In this document: piece by piece, positions 49,489-58,434 of the stretch
Position numbering within the stretch: the stretch's first letter is position 1
Layout of the letters: each line of letters opens with the position of its first letter
NCBI RefSeq assembly: GCF_009183415.1
Contig: NZ_WEHU01000019.1
Coordinates: 1-64,000, forward strand
Source of the DNA: Bacillus sp. B1-b2
Lineage (GTDB): Bacteria; Bacillota; Bacilli; Bacillales; Cytobacillaceae
Direction of reading: 5' to 3'
DNA: 64,000 nucleotides
Position numbers and translations under genes: made by a program
Notes under the pieces: generated by a model
Database searches by the model: none
Told to the model about the DNA's origin: nothing
The model's input: only the letters and a program-made list of their open reading frames with translations

Positions 49489-50691
49489 ATGCCTCGTTCT
49501 CTTTGGCTTTTAGTTATTGGTATGGCTGTTAATGTAACAGGATCGTCCCTTCTATGGCCATTAAACAGTATATACATTCACGAACATTTAGGTAAATCTC
49601 TTACGGTTGCCGGATTTATCCTAATGCTAAATTCATTAGCGAGTGTTATCGGTAATTTATTTGGAGGAACACTCTATGATAAAATTGGAGGTTATTATTC
49701 GATTTTAATCGGAATATCCTTCACGGTTTTCTCTCTATTAGGTTTAACTTTATTTCATACTTGGACTGCATACTGTCTTTTCTTTGTTTTATCTGGATTT
49801 GGCTCTGGAATTATTTATCCTAGTATGTATGCAATGGCTGGAAATGTATGGCCAGAAGGTGGTAGAAAAGCATTTAATAGCATTTATGTTGCTCAAAATG
49901 TAGGAGTCGCACTTGGTTCTGCCATTGGTGGAGTAATCGCCTCTTATTCCTTCCAATTGATATTCCTATCAAACACCATTATGTACATTATGTTCTTTAT
50001 TATTGCCTTCTTATTTTATAAAGGAATTCAGGTAAAAGCTGCGCCTGCTATAAAGGAGAATGTTCTAGCGACTAAAAATAAACTTAGCTCAAAGCGTAAT
50101 CCAGCCATGTATTCCTTAAGCATATTAGGTATTGGATACTTATTATGTTGGATTTGTTACGTTCAGTGGCAGGCAACCATCTCTACTCATACACAGGAGT
50201 TAGGAATTCCGCTAACTCAATATAGTATTCTTTGGGCAGTCAATGGTGGTCTAATAGTATTTGGTCAACCACTTGTCTCTTTATTTACAAAGAAAATATG
50301 TACTTCTATAAAAAAACAAATGGTTATTGGCATTTTTATTTTCATTCTTTCTTTTCTATTACTTGGAAAAGCTGAAATATTTACTGGCTTTCTTGTAGCT
50401 ATGATTATTCTAACGATTGGTGAAATGCTCGTATGGCCAGCAGTTCCAACTATTGCAGATAAATTAGCCCCAAAAGGTCGAGAAGGCTTCTTTCAAGGCA
50501 TTGTAAACAGTACAGCTACTGGAGGAAGAATGATTGGACCTTTACTTGGTGGGATGCTTGTAGACTACAAAGGAATAGATTTTCTTATCCCTATCTTAAT
50601 CGTGTTGCTTATTATTAGTTTACTTGCTGCATATTTTTATGATTATCCAGCTAAGGCTCTTTCAAAGGTTCCACCAAAAGTTAAGGCATAG
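49489..50691 (+). CDS. MFS transporter, efflux type
   Basis: A 400-residue major facilitator with about 12 transmembrane helices. The loop 2-3 motif reads 'GTLYDKIGGYYS' (about 64-75), a match to the GxLaDrxGrr signature, and 'GxGSGIIYPSMYAM' shows the helix-4/5 glycine pattern of drug efflux pumps. AAAGGAG precedes the ATG. It resembles B. subtilis YttB-type drug efflux proteins, but the substrate cannot be read from sequence. Confidence 0.88.
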   Translation: MPRSLWLLVIGMAVNVTGSSLLWPLNSIYIHEHLGKSLTVAGFILMLNSLASVIGNLFGGTLYDKIGGYYSILIGISFTVFSLLGLTLFHTWTAYCLFFVLSGFGSGIIYPSMYAMAGNVWPEGGRKAFNSIYVAQNVGVALGSAIGGVIASYSFQLIFLSNTIMYIMFFIIAFLFYKGIQVKAAPAIKENVLATKNKLSSKRNPAMYSLSILGIGYLLCWICYVQWQATISTHTQELGIPLTQYSILWAVNGGLIVFGQPLVSLFTKKICTSIKKQMVIGIFIFILSFLLLGKAEIFTGFLVAMIILTIGEMLVWPAVPTIADKLAPKGREGFFQGIVNSTATGGRMIGPLLGGMLVDYKGIDFLIPILIVLLIISLLAAYFYDYPAKALSKVPPKVKA

Positions 50692-50699
50692 AAGGAAAC

Positions 50700-50739
50700 G
50701 GTTTGACCAGAAGATTTGTCTTCTGGTCAGACCTTTTTT
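50700..50739 (+). terminator. Terminator of the MFS gene
   Basis: GGTTTGACCAGAAGA / TCTTCTGGTCAGACC (one mismatch) followed by six Ts. Its end overlaps the stop codon of the minus-strand SASP-like gene. Confidence 0.9.
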
Positions 50740-50902
50740 ATTCTTGTCTCGTTTTTGATTTAGCTGGCTGACCACCAGATTGTTCATATTTTAGCTTCGC
50801 TTTCTTTACTACATCTGTATCGTTACCAAATTCAACATCTTGATTATTAATTCCATTTCTTGTTTTCTGTTCTGGATTATTTTGTTTTGATTTTTTAGTC
50901 AT
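50738..50902 (-). CDS. Small gamma-type SASP-like protein
   Basis: A 54-residue Lys/Gln/Asn-rich, low-complexity protein: it starts MTKKSKQNNPEQKTRNG, has a central 'DVEFGNDTDVVKKAKLKYE' and ends in a Gln/Lys tail. The '(V)EFG.(E/D)TD...V(K)..(N)' pattern resembles one repeat unit of gamma-type small acid-soluble spore proteins, which serve as amino acid stores for germination. The ribosome site AGGAGG overlaps the ytzC stop (TAGGAGG), so translation is probably coupled. Identity as gamma-SASP is likely but not certain. Confidence 0.6.
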   Translation of the reverse strand: MTKKSKQNNPEQKTRNGINNQDVEFGNDTDVVKKAKLKYEQSGGQPAKSKTRQE

Positions 50903-50915
50903 AAAGATAATCCTC

Positions 50916-51179
50916 CTAGTGCAATTTTACCGTCATTTGATTTTGCAATTGTGTAACCAATAGCCTCATACGATGAATTTGCTCTCTCTGTTGTTGATTA
51001 GCACTATGATCCATTGTGTGCAGATCATTATAAACATGCTCTAACTGCAGCTGTGCATCTGTATATTCATTGGCATTATAATGTTCTTGTCTATTAGCAA
51101 TTTCATATTGATTCTCTGCATAACTAATAGCCTCATTGCATCTAACTAATAATTCTTCCATGGATTGACGAGTAGCCAT
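50916..51179 (-). CDS. ytzC: DUF2524 protein YtzC
   Basis: An 87-residue all-helical, Gln/His/Glu-rich protein matching YtzC: 'MEELLVRCNEAISYAENQY' N-terminus, 'LQLEHVYNDLHTMDHSANQQ' middle and 'EQIHRMRLLVTQLQNQM' end. Function unknown. GGGAGGG ribosome site overlaps the end of a small upstream frame. It sits between that frame and the SASP-like gene. Confidence 0.88.
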   Translation of the reverse strand: MATRQSMEELLVRCNEAISYAENQYEIANRQEHYNANEYTDAQLQLEHVYNDLHTMDHSANQQQREQIHRMRLLVTQLQNQMTVKLH

Positions 51180-51182
51180 TCG

Positions 51183-51326
51183 TTACCCTCCCAACAATCT
51201 AATACGTAGAAGCTTTACTGCTTCTTCCACAGTAGTATCTGTTAGATTGTGAATTCTTATAACTTCCTTTTCTTTACTATCTATTCTTACTATTGGAGAA
51301 AGCCAAAAGACATGGTAAAATTTCAA
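51183..51326 (-). CDS. Possible small ORF coupled to ytzC
   Basis: A minus-strand frame ends with 'TVEEAVKLLRIRLLGG' three bases before the ytzC start; the GGGAGGG serving ytzC lies within its last codons. The last 36 residues look protein-like (RIDSKEKEVIRIHNLTD). No ribosome site or good start is visible: the TTG at 51326 is the nearest candidate. The upstream part overlaps the ytqA promoter region. I do not recognise it. Confidence 0.3.
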   Translation of the reverse strand: MKFYHVFWLSPIVRIDSKEKEVIRIHNLTDTTVEEAVKLLRIRLLGG

Positions 51327-51403
51327 AGTGAAGAAGTGAACATAATTAGTAATGTAAAAATTTATCCAACAACATGTTGTTATTCTAGAAGGAGGCTTCT
51401 GAT

Positions 51404-52369
51404 ATGAATCAGACCAACCCTTTTCCATATGCATCTGATAATAAACGTTATCACACATGGAATTATCACTTAAGAAATGAATTTGGCCATAAAGTTTTTA
51501 AAGTAGCTTTAGATGGTGGCTTTGATTGCCCAAATAGAGATGGAACCGTTGCACATGGCGGGTGTACATTTTGTAGTGCAGCAGGATCGGGAGACTTTGC
51601 AGGAAATAGAGTAGACAGCTTAGAAAAGCAATTCCATGATATTAAAAATAAAATGCATCATAAGTGGAAAGATGGCAAATATATGGCTTATTTCCAAGCA
51701 TATACGAATACGCATGCTCCTGTAGATGTACTTCGTGAAAAGTATGAGACGGTTTTAAAACAAGAGAATGTTGTAGCTCTCTCCATTGCAACTCGTCCAG
51801 ATTGCTTGCCTGATGATGTAGTGGAATATTTAGCCGAATTAAACGAACGGACGTATTTATGGGTTGAATTAGGCTTACAAACAGTGCATGAATCTACTGC
51901 AAAAATGATAAATCGAGCACATGACTTCCAAACCTATGTAGAAGGGGTTGAAAAGTTAAGAAAGCATAATATACGCATTTGTTCTCATATCATTAATGGT
52001 CTACCGATGGAAACAAATGAAATGATGATGGAAAGTGCAAGAAGTGTTAGCAAGTTAGATGTACAAGGAATAAAAATTCATCTTCTTCATTTATTAAAAG
52101 GCACTCCAATGGTTAAACAGTATGAAAAAGGATTGCTTCAATTTTTAAGTTTAGATGAATATGTTTCCTTAGTATGTGATCAACTGGAAATTCTTCCACC
52201 TGAAATGATCATACATCGAATTACTGGTGATGGCCCAATTGACTTAATGGTAGGACCAATGTGGAGTGTTAATAAATGGGAAGTATTGAATAGTATTGAT
52301 GCGGAATTGAAGCGAAGAAATAGTTGGCAAGGAAAATTCTATCAAGAAAGTTCTAAGGTAATCCTATGA
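51404..52369 (+). CDS. ytqA: Radical SAM protein YtqA, tRNA wobble-uridine modification (MnmL)
   Basis: A 321-residue radical SAM enzyme of the TIGR01212/YhcC family. The iron-sulfur cysteines are in 'GFDCPNRDGTVAHGGCTFCS' (spacing C-x11-C-x2-C, as in Elp3/YhcC-type enzymes). B. subtilis YtqA has been assigned to the mnm5 branch of tRNA wobble-uridine modification as MnmL, working with YtqB (MnmM). ATG after GAAGGAGG. It overlaps ytqB by four bases (ATGA), so translation is coupled. Confidence 0.9.
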   Translation: MNQTNPFPYASDNKRYHTWNYHLRNEFGHKVFKVALDGGFDCPNRDGTVAHGGCTFCSAAGSGDFAGNRVDSLEKQFHDIKNKMHHKWKDGKYMAYFQAYTNTHAPVDVLREKYETVLKQENVVALSIATRPDCLPDDVVEYLAELNERTYLWVELGLQTVHESTAKMINRAHDFQTYVEGVEKLRKHNIRICSHIINGLPMETNEMMMESARSVSKLDVQGIKIHLLHLLKGTPMVKQYEKGLLQFLSLDEYVSLVCDQLEILPPEMIIHRITGDGPIDLMVGPMWSVNKWEVLNSIDAELKRRNSWQGKFYQESSKVIL

Positions 52370-52938
52370 AGCTAGATCGAGTATTACCATTTTCTCATCA
52401 ATTACTTCAAAAATGCATTGGAGATGGAGATATTGCTGTAGATGCAACGATGGGGAATGGACATGACACCTTATTCTTAGCACATCTTGTAGGGGAAAAA
52501 GGAAAGGTCTATAGCTTTGACATTCAAGAGGAAGCATTGCGCTCTACACAAGAAAAATTAACGAATCAAAACATACAAAATGCTTCTCTTCATCTTTGTG
52601 GACATCAACATATCAGTGAAACCATTCCTAAAGAGTTACACAGCAAAGTTTCTGGTGCTATTTTTAACTTAGGCTATTTGCCTGGCGGAGATAAGTCAAT
52701 TGTTACACAAGCTAATACCACCATCTCTGCAATTGAACAGCTTTTGCACGTTCTTGCACCAGAGGGAATTATTGTATTGGTTATCTATCATGGACATGAA
52801 GAAGGTGCAGTGGAGAGAGACAAGCTACTATCTTATGTTAAGAGCATTAATCAAAAAGAAGCACATGTCCTTCAATATCAATTTATTAATGGTGCAAATA
52901 ACCCACCGTTTATAGTTGCTATTGAGAAAATAAAATAA
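52366..52938 (+). CDS. ytqB: SAM-dependent methyltransferase YtqB, tRNA wobble-uridine (MnmM)
   Basis: A 190-residue Rossmann methyltransferase. Motif I is 'VDATMGNGHDTLFLAHLVG' (about 25-43) and 'FNLGYLPGGDKS' (about 101-112) is the family's NLGYLPG motif IV. B. subtilis YtqB was identified as MnmM, which methylates 5-aminomethyl-2-thiouridine in tRNA. The ATGA overlap with ytqA supports a joint role. A terminator follows. Confidence 0.92.
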   Translation: MKLDRVLPFSHQLLQKCIGDGDIAVDATMGNGHDTLFLAHLVGEKGKVYSFDIQEEALRSTQEKLTNQNIQNASLHLCGHQHISETIPKELHSKVSGAIFNLGYLPGGDKSIVTQANTTISAIEQLLHVLAPEGIIVLVIYHGHEEGAVERDKLLSYVKSINQKEAHVLQYQFINGANNPPFIVAIEKIK

Positions 52939-52941
52939 TTC

Positions 52942-52980
52942 AAAGACCCAAATTTTTTATAGTTTGGGTCTTTACTTTTT
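52942..52980 (+). terminator. Terminator of ytqAB
   Basis: AAAGACCCAAA / TTTGGGTCTTT with a T-rich tail, just after the ytqB stop. The A-rich left arm could also serve the convergent ytpB. Confidence 0.8.
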
Positions 52981-53027
52981 CACAATAAATTATAAATCAC
53001 CTTAAATAACGTTAGTTTCCTAACTCT

Positions 53028-54122
53028 CTATTTACTAACAGATCTTCCCACATTCGCAGGAATTCTTTTTTGCCATTTTCTATAAGCTCTGCCATTTAGA
53101 TAAAAGAAATATCCTATTGGTCCTGAGGTCTTAATCATATCTTTAGCTAATTTTCGGATGTTATGCTGTTCGTTCACTTTTTCATCTGACAAATATACTC
53201 CAAGTAAGCCTCTATTGATTAACTTATGAAACTTTTGATGTGGTAGTTTATTTGTATGCTTGTCCGCTTCTTCTACAAAATGCTTTAAGCGATTAAATAA
53301 TTCTGACTCATCCTTATAATAAAAGCAAAAGTTTAAATCTCCACCTACTTTATCTTCCTCTTGATCAATAAAGTAATCTAATAATATATGTAGACCTTGA
53401 ATATAAGGAAAATATCCATCACGAATTAAGTAAGTATAAGACTCATCAAAATCATCTCGAAATGCATAGGAAACTAGGCAGAATATACCTAAAGTCGAGC
53501 CTGAACATGCAGAAAACTCATACCACTCCATTTGAGGAACTTGATGTTTATTCTCTTCAAACCATAGCTTGAGACGAGGTATTCGCTCTTCAAACATTAC
53601 ATGCTTATGTATTTGTAAGTCACAATAATAACGACAAAGTTCTAAAAGCTGTGCCTTAATATTTTCATAATGATCCAACTTACTTAAAGTATCTCGACAA
53701 GTTTTGGCTAAATCATATAAATAGCCGCCATCATCCTGATCCTCTCTATAACGGTAATAATTAGTTGGTTTAGCATCTACTGTTAATGCATGCTCCATTG
53801 CCTCATGTAGAGCAGAGAAGTCCTTTGGATCTAATGATGTACTTCTGTCACAAAGATTATCTAAATAATCACTTATTGTTTGATAAGCAACTATAAATGT
53901 GATTACCTCTTTATATTTTTTCATCGCTATCAATGCCATAATAGATCCACCCTCACAATGGAAGGTTTTATGCTCTATACTTGCTAAGGCTTGTTTCCTT
54001 AATTCAGGATTAGGAATGCTATTTGCTCTTTGTTTCCAATAATTTAATTCCTTGTGTACAGCAGGGAAAACCTTTAAATATACTTTTGACATTAATGTTA
54101 ATGGCATTTTGGGTACAGACAT
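53028..54122 (-). CDS. ytpB: Tetraprenyl-beta-curcumene synthase YtpB
   Basis: A 364-residue large terpene cyclase (DUF2600) that cyclises a C35 prenyl diphosphate to tetraprenyl-beta-curcumene, precursor of sesquarterpenes found in spores and membranes. Family segments: 'HEAMEHAL', 'YLYDLAKTCRDTL', 'FYYKDESELFNRL' and Asp-rich 'DYFIDQEEDKVGGDLNFC' (about 255-272). It starts 15 bases after ytpA. Two-gene operon ytpA-ytpB as in B. subtilis. Confidence 0.92.
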   Translation of the reverse strand: MSVPKMPLTLMSKVYLKVFPAVHKELNYWKQRANSIPNPELRKQALASIEHKTFHCEGGSIMALIAMKKYKEVITFIVAYQTISDYLDNLCDRSTSLDPKDFSALHEAMEHALTVDAKPTNYYRYREDQDDGGYLYDLAKTCRDTLSKLDHYENIKAQLLELCRYYCDLQIHKHVMFEERIPRLKLWFEENKHQVPQMEWYEFSACSGSTLGIFCLVSYAFRDDFDESYTYLIRDGYFPYIQGLHILLDYFIDQEEDKVGGDLNFCFYYKDESELFNRLKHFVEEADKHTNKLPHQKFHKLINRGLLGVYLSDEKVNEQHNIRKLAKDMIKTSGPIGYFFYLNGRAYRKWQKRIPANVGRSVSK

Positions 54123-54137
54123 GTTAAAAAACCTCGC

Positions 54138-54941
54138 TTATACAAGATATCCAATTGCTTTTAATTGGCTTATAATAAAATCTTTGGTATATTCAAAGAC
54201 TTCCTCTCTCTCTGGCTCGTTGTAAATTTCATGGTAACAATCTGGCCATTCCTTATACCTCTTTTCAGACAATGGTACCATATTGAACCAGCTCTTTACC
54301 ATTTTTTTATCTACAACTAAATCGCCACCACCCTGCATCAGCAATAAAGGTAGATCCTGTGATTTTGCTACATCTATAAATGCTACTTTCATTGCTTCAA
54401 GTAGCTCTCGGTACCACCGAACAGATACTTTTGTAATATATAGTGTGTCATTACAGTCAATTTCTCGCACTTCTACATTCCTTGTTGCCATATCAATGGT
54501 TAATCCCGAATTAATTCTTAGCTTTGGTGAAACTTTGTTTAACAAAAGAGAGAGAGTACTCATTAGTTTAGAAGGGTAATTTACTAGCCCTAAACATGGT
54601 GAAGATAGGATTAGGCCCGCTAATTTCAGCTTTTCTTTTTGAAGAAGCCTGATGGAGGCTAGCCCCCCCATGCTATGACCTAATAAAAATACTGGTAGCT
54701 CAAATTGATAGGCTGCTTGAATCCAGTCTTTAATTTCAGTTGTATAATCATCAAATGAATCAATATGTCCTCTATCTGCTCTAGTGGTCATGCCTTGCCC
54801 TGGAAGATCCCCCATCACCACATGAAAACCAGCTAGACGAAACATTTCCACTAACCATCCATATCGCCCGTGATGTTCCATTGCACCATGTACAATGACA
54901 ATTACTGCTTTTGCATCGCCCTCTGCTTCCCATTTCCACAT
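54138..54941 (-). CDS. ytpA: Alpha/beta hydrolase YtpA (lysophospholipase/monoacylglycerol lipase type)
   Basis: A 267-residue alpha/beta hydrolase. The triad is readable: nucleophile Ser in 'GHSMGG' (about 87-92), Asp in 'GGGDLVVDKK' and His in 'DCYHEIYNEPE' (near 240). B. subtilis YtpA hydrolyses phospholipids and is linked to bacilysocin formation. ATG after GGGGG. No signal peptide. Confidence 0.9.
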   Translation of the reverse strand: MWKWEAEGDAKAVIVIVHGAMEHHGRYGWLVEMFRLAGFHVVMGDLPGQGMTTRADRGHIDSFDDYTTEIKDWIQAAYQFELPVFLLGHSMGGLASIRLLQKEKLKLAGLILSSPCLGLVNYPSKLMSTLSLLLNKVSPKLRINSGLTIDMATRNVEVREIDCNDTLYITKVSVRWYRELLEAMKVAFIDVAKSQDLPLLLMQGGGDLVVDKKMVKSWFNMVPLSEKRYKEWPDCYHEIYNEPEREEVFEYTKDFIISQLKAIGYLV

Positions 54942-55299
54942 ACAAATGTTCCCCCGTTTTTATACTTAATTTCTTCATAATTCTATTAAGATTTCTATGT
55001 TAGTTGATATCATGCTTTCAGTTCTTCAATAAATGACTCTTCTTTACCATTTTTCACACCCCTTATTTTTCACATGAATTTCTATCAATAAAAGATTTAA
55101 GGAAAATTAAAGGTTAAAGGATTATAGTTTTGTTTAAAGAGTTTTTATATTATTCCCAAGTGGTAACATAATTATAGCAAAGATGTTAATAGGTAGCATT
55201 AACCAAACAAGTTCTTGTTATTTATGACAATACTATGAATAGTATTAAATACTCATACGAATTAACCGATATAAATAAATATAACTAAAGGGTGAGAAT
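54942..55299. other. Intergenic region between ytpA and the C39-like gene
   Basis: A roughly 360-base divergent gap that must carry the two promoters. I looked for a sigma-W pair upstream of ytpA (as known in B. subtilis) and found none convincing. No gene or hairpin seen. Confidence 0.45.
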
Positions 55300-56154
55300 A
55301 TGACCACAGATACTATTATCTTATTATCCTTAATAGGAGTACTGTTCTTATTATTCTTAAGTATAAAAAATAAATTATCAAAGTTAATGAAAGGTGTCTT
55401 TCTTTCGATATTTTTATGCTTATTAACAGTAACTGGATTGCTACTATACGTTAATGAAACAGAGGAATTGGTTTATGCCAAACAATTCACAACAAACCAA
55501 ACGACTAGAAAAGCTTCTATAACAGAAAAAGAAGAAGTAGTGGAAATAAAAGAATCTGTTTTATTAGATGCTCCAATCATTAATCAATTACCAGAATTAC
55601 CTAGAGGCTGTGAGGTAACTAGTTTAGCGATGCTACTACAATATGCTGGTATTGATGTAGATAAAATGACATTAGCTGAAGAAGTAGAAAAGGATACTAC
55701 TCCTTACTCAAAGAATGGCAATCAAATTTACTATGGTAACCCAAATGATGGGTTTATAGGAGATATGTATTCATTAAATGGCCCTGGTTTAGGAGTTTAT
55801 CATACACCAATTGCTGAACTTGCTGAAGTGTACTTACCTGGTTCCATTGTTGATTTTACTGGATCAGACTTCGAGGAAATTAAAAAACAGCTTTCCAACA
55901 ATAATCCAGTATGGGTAATAACAAATTCTAAGTTTAAGAAGTTGTCAGATGACCAATTTAGAACTTGGAATACGCCAAGCGGAGAAATTCAAATCACTTA
56001 TTCTGAGCATTCTGTTTTAATTACTGGATATGATCAAGATTATGTATATTTCAACGATCCACTAACTGGGGAAAAAAATAAAAAAGCACCCATAGCGGAT
56101 TTCGAAGAATCCTGGGTGCAGATGGGAAGCCAAGCAATTACAATTAATTCTTAA
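55300..56154 (+). CDS. Membrane-anchored C39-like peptidase-fold protein
   Basis: A 284-residue protein with two N-terminal hydrophobic segments (about 5-22 and 32-50), then a C39_2/papain-like domain presumably outside the membrane. The catalytic set is present: Cys in 'PRGCEVTSLAM' (about 102), His in 'YSEHSVLITGYD' and Asp in 'YFNDPLTG'. The 'GFIGDMYSLNGPGLGVYHTP' loop is typical of YvpB-type proteins. AAGGGTGAG ribosome site. Its end overlaps the asnB stop region by 11 bases; the terminator hairpin lies within asnB. Confidence 0.85.
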   Translation: MTTDTIILLSLIGVLFLLFLSIKNKLSKLMKGVFLSIFLCLLTVTGLLLYVNETEELVYAKQFTTNQTTRKASITEKEEVVEIKESVLLDAPIINQLPELPRGCEVTSLAMLLQYAGIDVDKMTLAEEVEKDTTPYSKNGNQIYYGNPNDGFIGDMYSLNGPGLGVYHTPIAELAEVYLPGSIVDFTGSDFEEIKKQLSNNNPVWVITNSKFKKLSDDQFRTWNTPSGEIQITYSEHSVLITGYDQDYVYFNDPLTGEKNKKAPIADFEESWVQMGSQAITINS

Positions 56155-58045
56155 CAGCCAATATTCCCTCTTGTAAATATTCCTTTTCGAAGGAATATTT
56201 TTTTTCTATATATACACTATGCCAAACCATAAACATTAAGACAGTCCAAATCTTACGACTATTATCTGCTTTACCTTGTACATGGTCTTCTAATAATTGA
56301 AGTACCACTGATTTATTTAAGAGATGCTCTGTGTCGCTCTCTTTAATGATATTTTTAGCCCATTCATTCATTTCAGCTTTAAGCCAATGGCGAATAGGAA
56401 CAGGGAAGCCTAATTTTTTACGATTTAATACATGGTCAGGTACAAAAGATTCTGCTGCTTTTCTAAGTATATACTTCGTTGTACCATTAGCTGTTTTTAA
56501 AGAAGTAGGTATCTTAGATGCTACTTTAAACACTTCTTTATCTAAGAAAGGAACACGTAACTCTAAAGAATGAGCCATTGTCATTTTATCAGCTTTTAAT
56601 AAAATATCCCCTCTCATCCAAGTATGGATGTCAATAAATTGCATTTGATCTACAGGATCGTATCCTTTGCTTTCTGCATAAAGAGGCTTCGTAATATCTG
56701 TATAGTGATATGCACCATTATACATAGAAAGTAGCTTTTCTTTTTCCAATTCTGTAAACATCTTAGCATTTCCTATATATCTTTCTTCCATTGGAGTTAC
56801 TCCACGTTCTATGAAGCTCTTTCCTTTAACTCCTTCAGGAAGTATTGTTGCAATTGCACGAAGTAAAGATTTCCCTACCTTTGGAATTTTATTAAAGACT
56901 TCCAATGATTGTGGTTCTCTATAAATATTGTAACCACCAAATAGTTCATCTGCTCCTTCTCCTGATAATACAACTGTTACATGCTTTCTAGCTTCGCGTG
57001 CAACAAAATATAATGGAACACATGCAGGATCAGCTAGAGGGTCGTCCATATGCCACATGATTCTAGGGATTTCATTCATGTATTCTTCAGGAGTAATAAT
57101 ATGGCTAATGTTTTCTAAACCTAATTTATCCGCTGTTTCTTTTGCTACATCAATTTCGCTAAAGCCGTTATGTTCAAATCCGACTGAAAACGTCTTAATA
57201 TTAGGATGAAACTCTTTCGCAATACTAGCAATAATAGATGAGTCAATTCCTCCAGATAAGAAAGAACCTACTGGTACATCACTTCTCATATGCATTTTTA
57301 CACTATCAAAAAGGACGTCTTTTATTTCTTTAGCAAAATCATCTTCTGATTTAATAATTGGTTGGAAGTTTGCTTTAAAATAGCGCTTGATTTCCATTGG
57401 TTGCCCTAATTTTTTAGTAAAATAGTGACCTGGCTCTAATTTTTTAATTCCTTCCGACATCGTACTCGGTTCTGGAACAAATTGATACGTTAAATAATGC
57501 TGAAGTGCCTCGTAATTAAGTACATCACTTTCTAAAGCCATTACTATACTTTTCTTCTCTGAAGCAAAGAACGTCTTCTCTCCATCATCAAAATAGAAGA
57601 AAGGCTTAATTCCGAAAGGATCACGTGCTCCGTACAAAGTTTCTTCTTGTTTATCCCAAATTAAAAATGAGAACATCCCACGTAATTTTTCTACTGCTTT
57701 TTCTTTTTCATGACTAAAAAGTGCAATAATTACTTCTGTGTCAGAATGCGTCTGGAAAGTTAAACCTAATTCGATTAATTCTTGTCTAATCTCTAGGTAG
57801 TTATAAACCTCTCCATTGAAGATAATCCAATACCTTTCATTTTCATATGTTAAAGGCTGATGCCCACTTTCAATATCAATAATACTGAGTCGGCGAAAAC
57901 CAAATTGTATATGATTATCATAATAATAACCTTCATCGTCAGGACCTCTATGCGTTATAACACGGTTCATTCCAGCGAATAATTCTTTATCTTTCTCCTG
58001 AAAGTTTTGTGCTTTTTCATGTATACAGCCAACAAAACCACACAT
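56144..58045 (-). CDS. asnB: Glutamine-hydrolysing asparagine synthetase
   Basis: Makes asparagine from aspartate and glutamine. The 633-residue protein has Cys2 as the amidotransferase nucleophile (MCGFVGC), 'NGEIYN'-type glutamine site (FNGEVYNY) and an ATP-pyrophosphatase motif 'SGGIDSS' (about 262-268). 'LELRVPFLDKEV' near 510 is a family segment. Three asparagine synthetases exist in B. subtilis; this is at the asnB position beside metK and ytpA. Convergent with the C39-like gene, overlapping it by 11 bases. Confidence 0.95.
   Translation of the reverse strand: MCGFVGCIHEKAQNFQEKDKELFAGMNRVITHRGPDDEGYYYDNHIQFGFRRLSIIDIESGHQPLTYENERYWIIFNGEVYNYLEIRQELIELGLTFQTHSDTEVIIALFSHEKEKAVEKLRGMFSFLIWDKQEETLYGARDPFGIKPFFYFDDGEKTFFASEKKSIVMALESDVLNYEALQHYLTYQFVPEPSTMSEGIKKLEPGHYFTKKLGQPMEIKRYFKANFQPIIKSEDDFAKEIKDVLFDSVKMHMRSDVPVGSFLSGGIDSSIIASIAKEFHPNIKTFSVGFEHNGFSEIDVAKETADKLGLENISHIITPEEYMNEIPRIMWHMDDPLADPACVPLYFVAREARKHVTVVLSGEGADELFGGYNIYREPQSLEVFNKIPKVGKSLLRAIATILPEGVKGKSFIERGVTPMEERYIGNAKMFTELEKEKLLSMYNGAYHYTDITKPLYAESKGYDPVDQMQFIDIHTWMRGDILLKADKMTMAHSLELRVPFLDKEVFKVASKIPTSLKTANGTTKYILRKAAESFVPDHVLNRKKLGFPVPIRHWLKAEMNEWAKNIIKESDTEHLLNKSVVLQLLEDHVQGKADNSRKIWTVLMFMVWHSVYIEKKYSFEKEYLQEGILAVKN
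56176..56205 (+). terminator. Terminator of the C39-like gene, inside asnB
   Basis: AATATTCCTT-TTCG-AAGGAATATT is a perfect hairpin with a stable TTCG loop followed by eight Ts on the plus strand. It begins about 22 bases after the C39-like stop and lies wholly within the last codons of asnB on the other strand. Confidence 0.85.
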
Positions 58046-58355
58046 ATTACTCTCACCTTCTCCATTTCTTTTCCTACATAGATGGGTACATATAAATTAG
58101 TTTCTACTAACCATTTTAATAGCAGTTTCATACATTTATCATTTGTTATTTGTTATTGGTAAAAAGACTATAACCTAATCAAATTACAACTATACAACTG
58201 TCTAGTCAATATGTTAATAGTCAAAAGGATATATTTCATCTCACTTTAAGGTACTATTGTATCATAAAAAATGTAATTTCATCATTATTATTTGTTTTAT
58301 TAAATCAATCATTTAAACAATTAGTGTTACAAATGAGACCACTTATTAATAGACG
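58046..58355. other. Intergenic region upstream of asnB
   Basis: AT-rich, no gene seen. It should hold the asnB promoter; I see no convincing leader structure. Confidence 0.45.
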
Positions 58356-58400
58356 TAAAAAAAAGAAAGAGAGTTGCAAGATTTGCAACTCTCTTTCTTA
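58356..58400 (-). terminator. Terminator of metK
   Basis: AAGAAAGAGAGTTGCAA (58363-58379) pairs perfectly with TTGCAACTCTCTTTCTT (58383-58399), and the minus strand continues in nine Ts. It lies 250 bases past metK, beyond the structured repeat. Confidence 0.9.
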
Positions 58401-58434
58401 GGCTGTCGAAAAACCCTCTATGGAGTATAGGGAG

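Noticed and set aside
54942-55060. Sigma-W promoter for ytpA-ytpB
   Set aside because: TGAAAG is present on the minus strand but no CGTA follows at the proper spacing.
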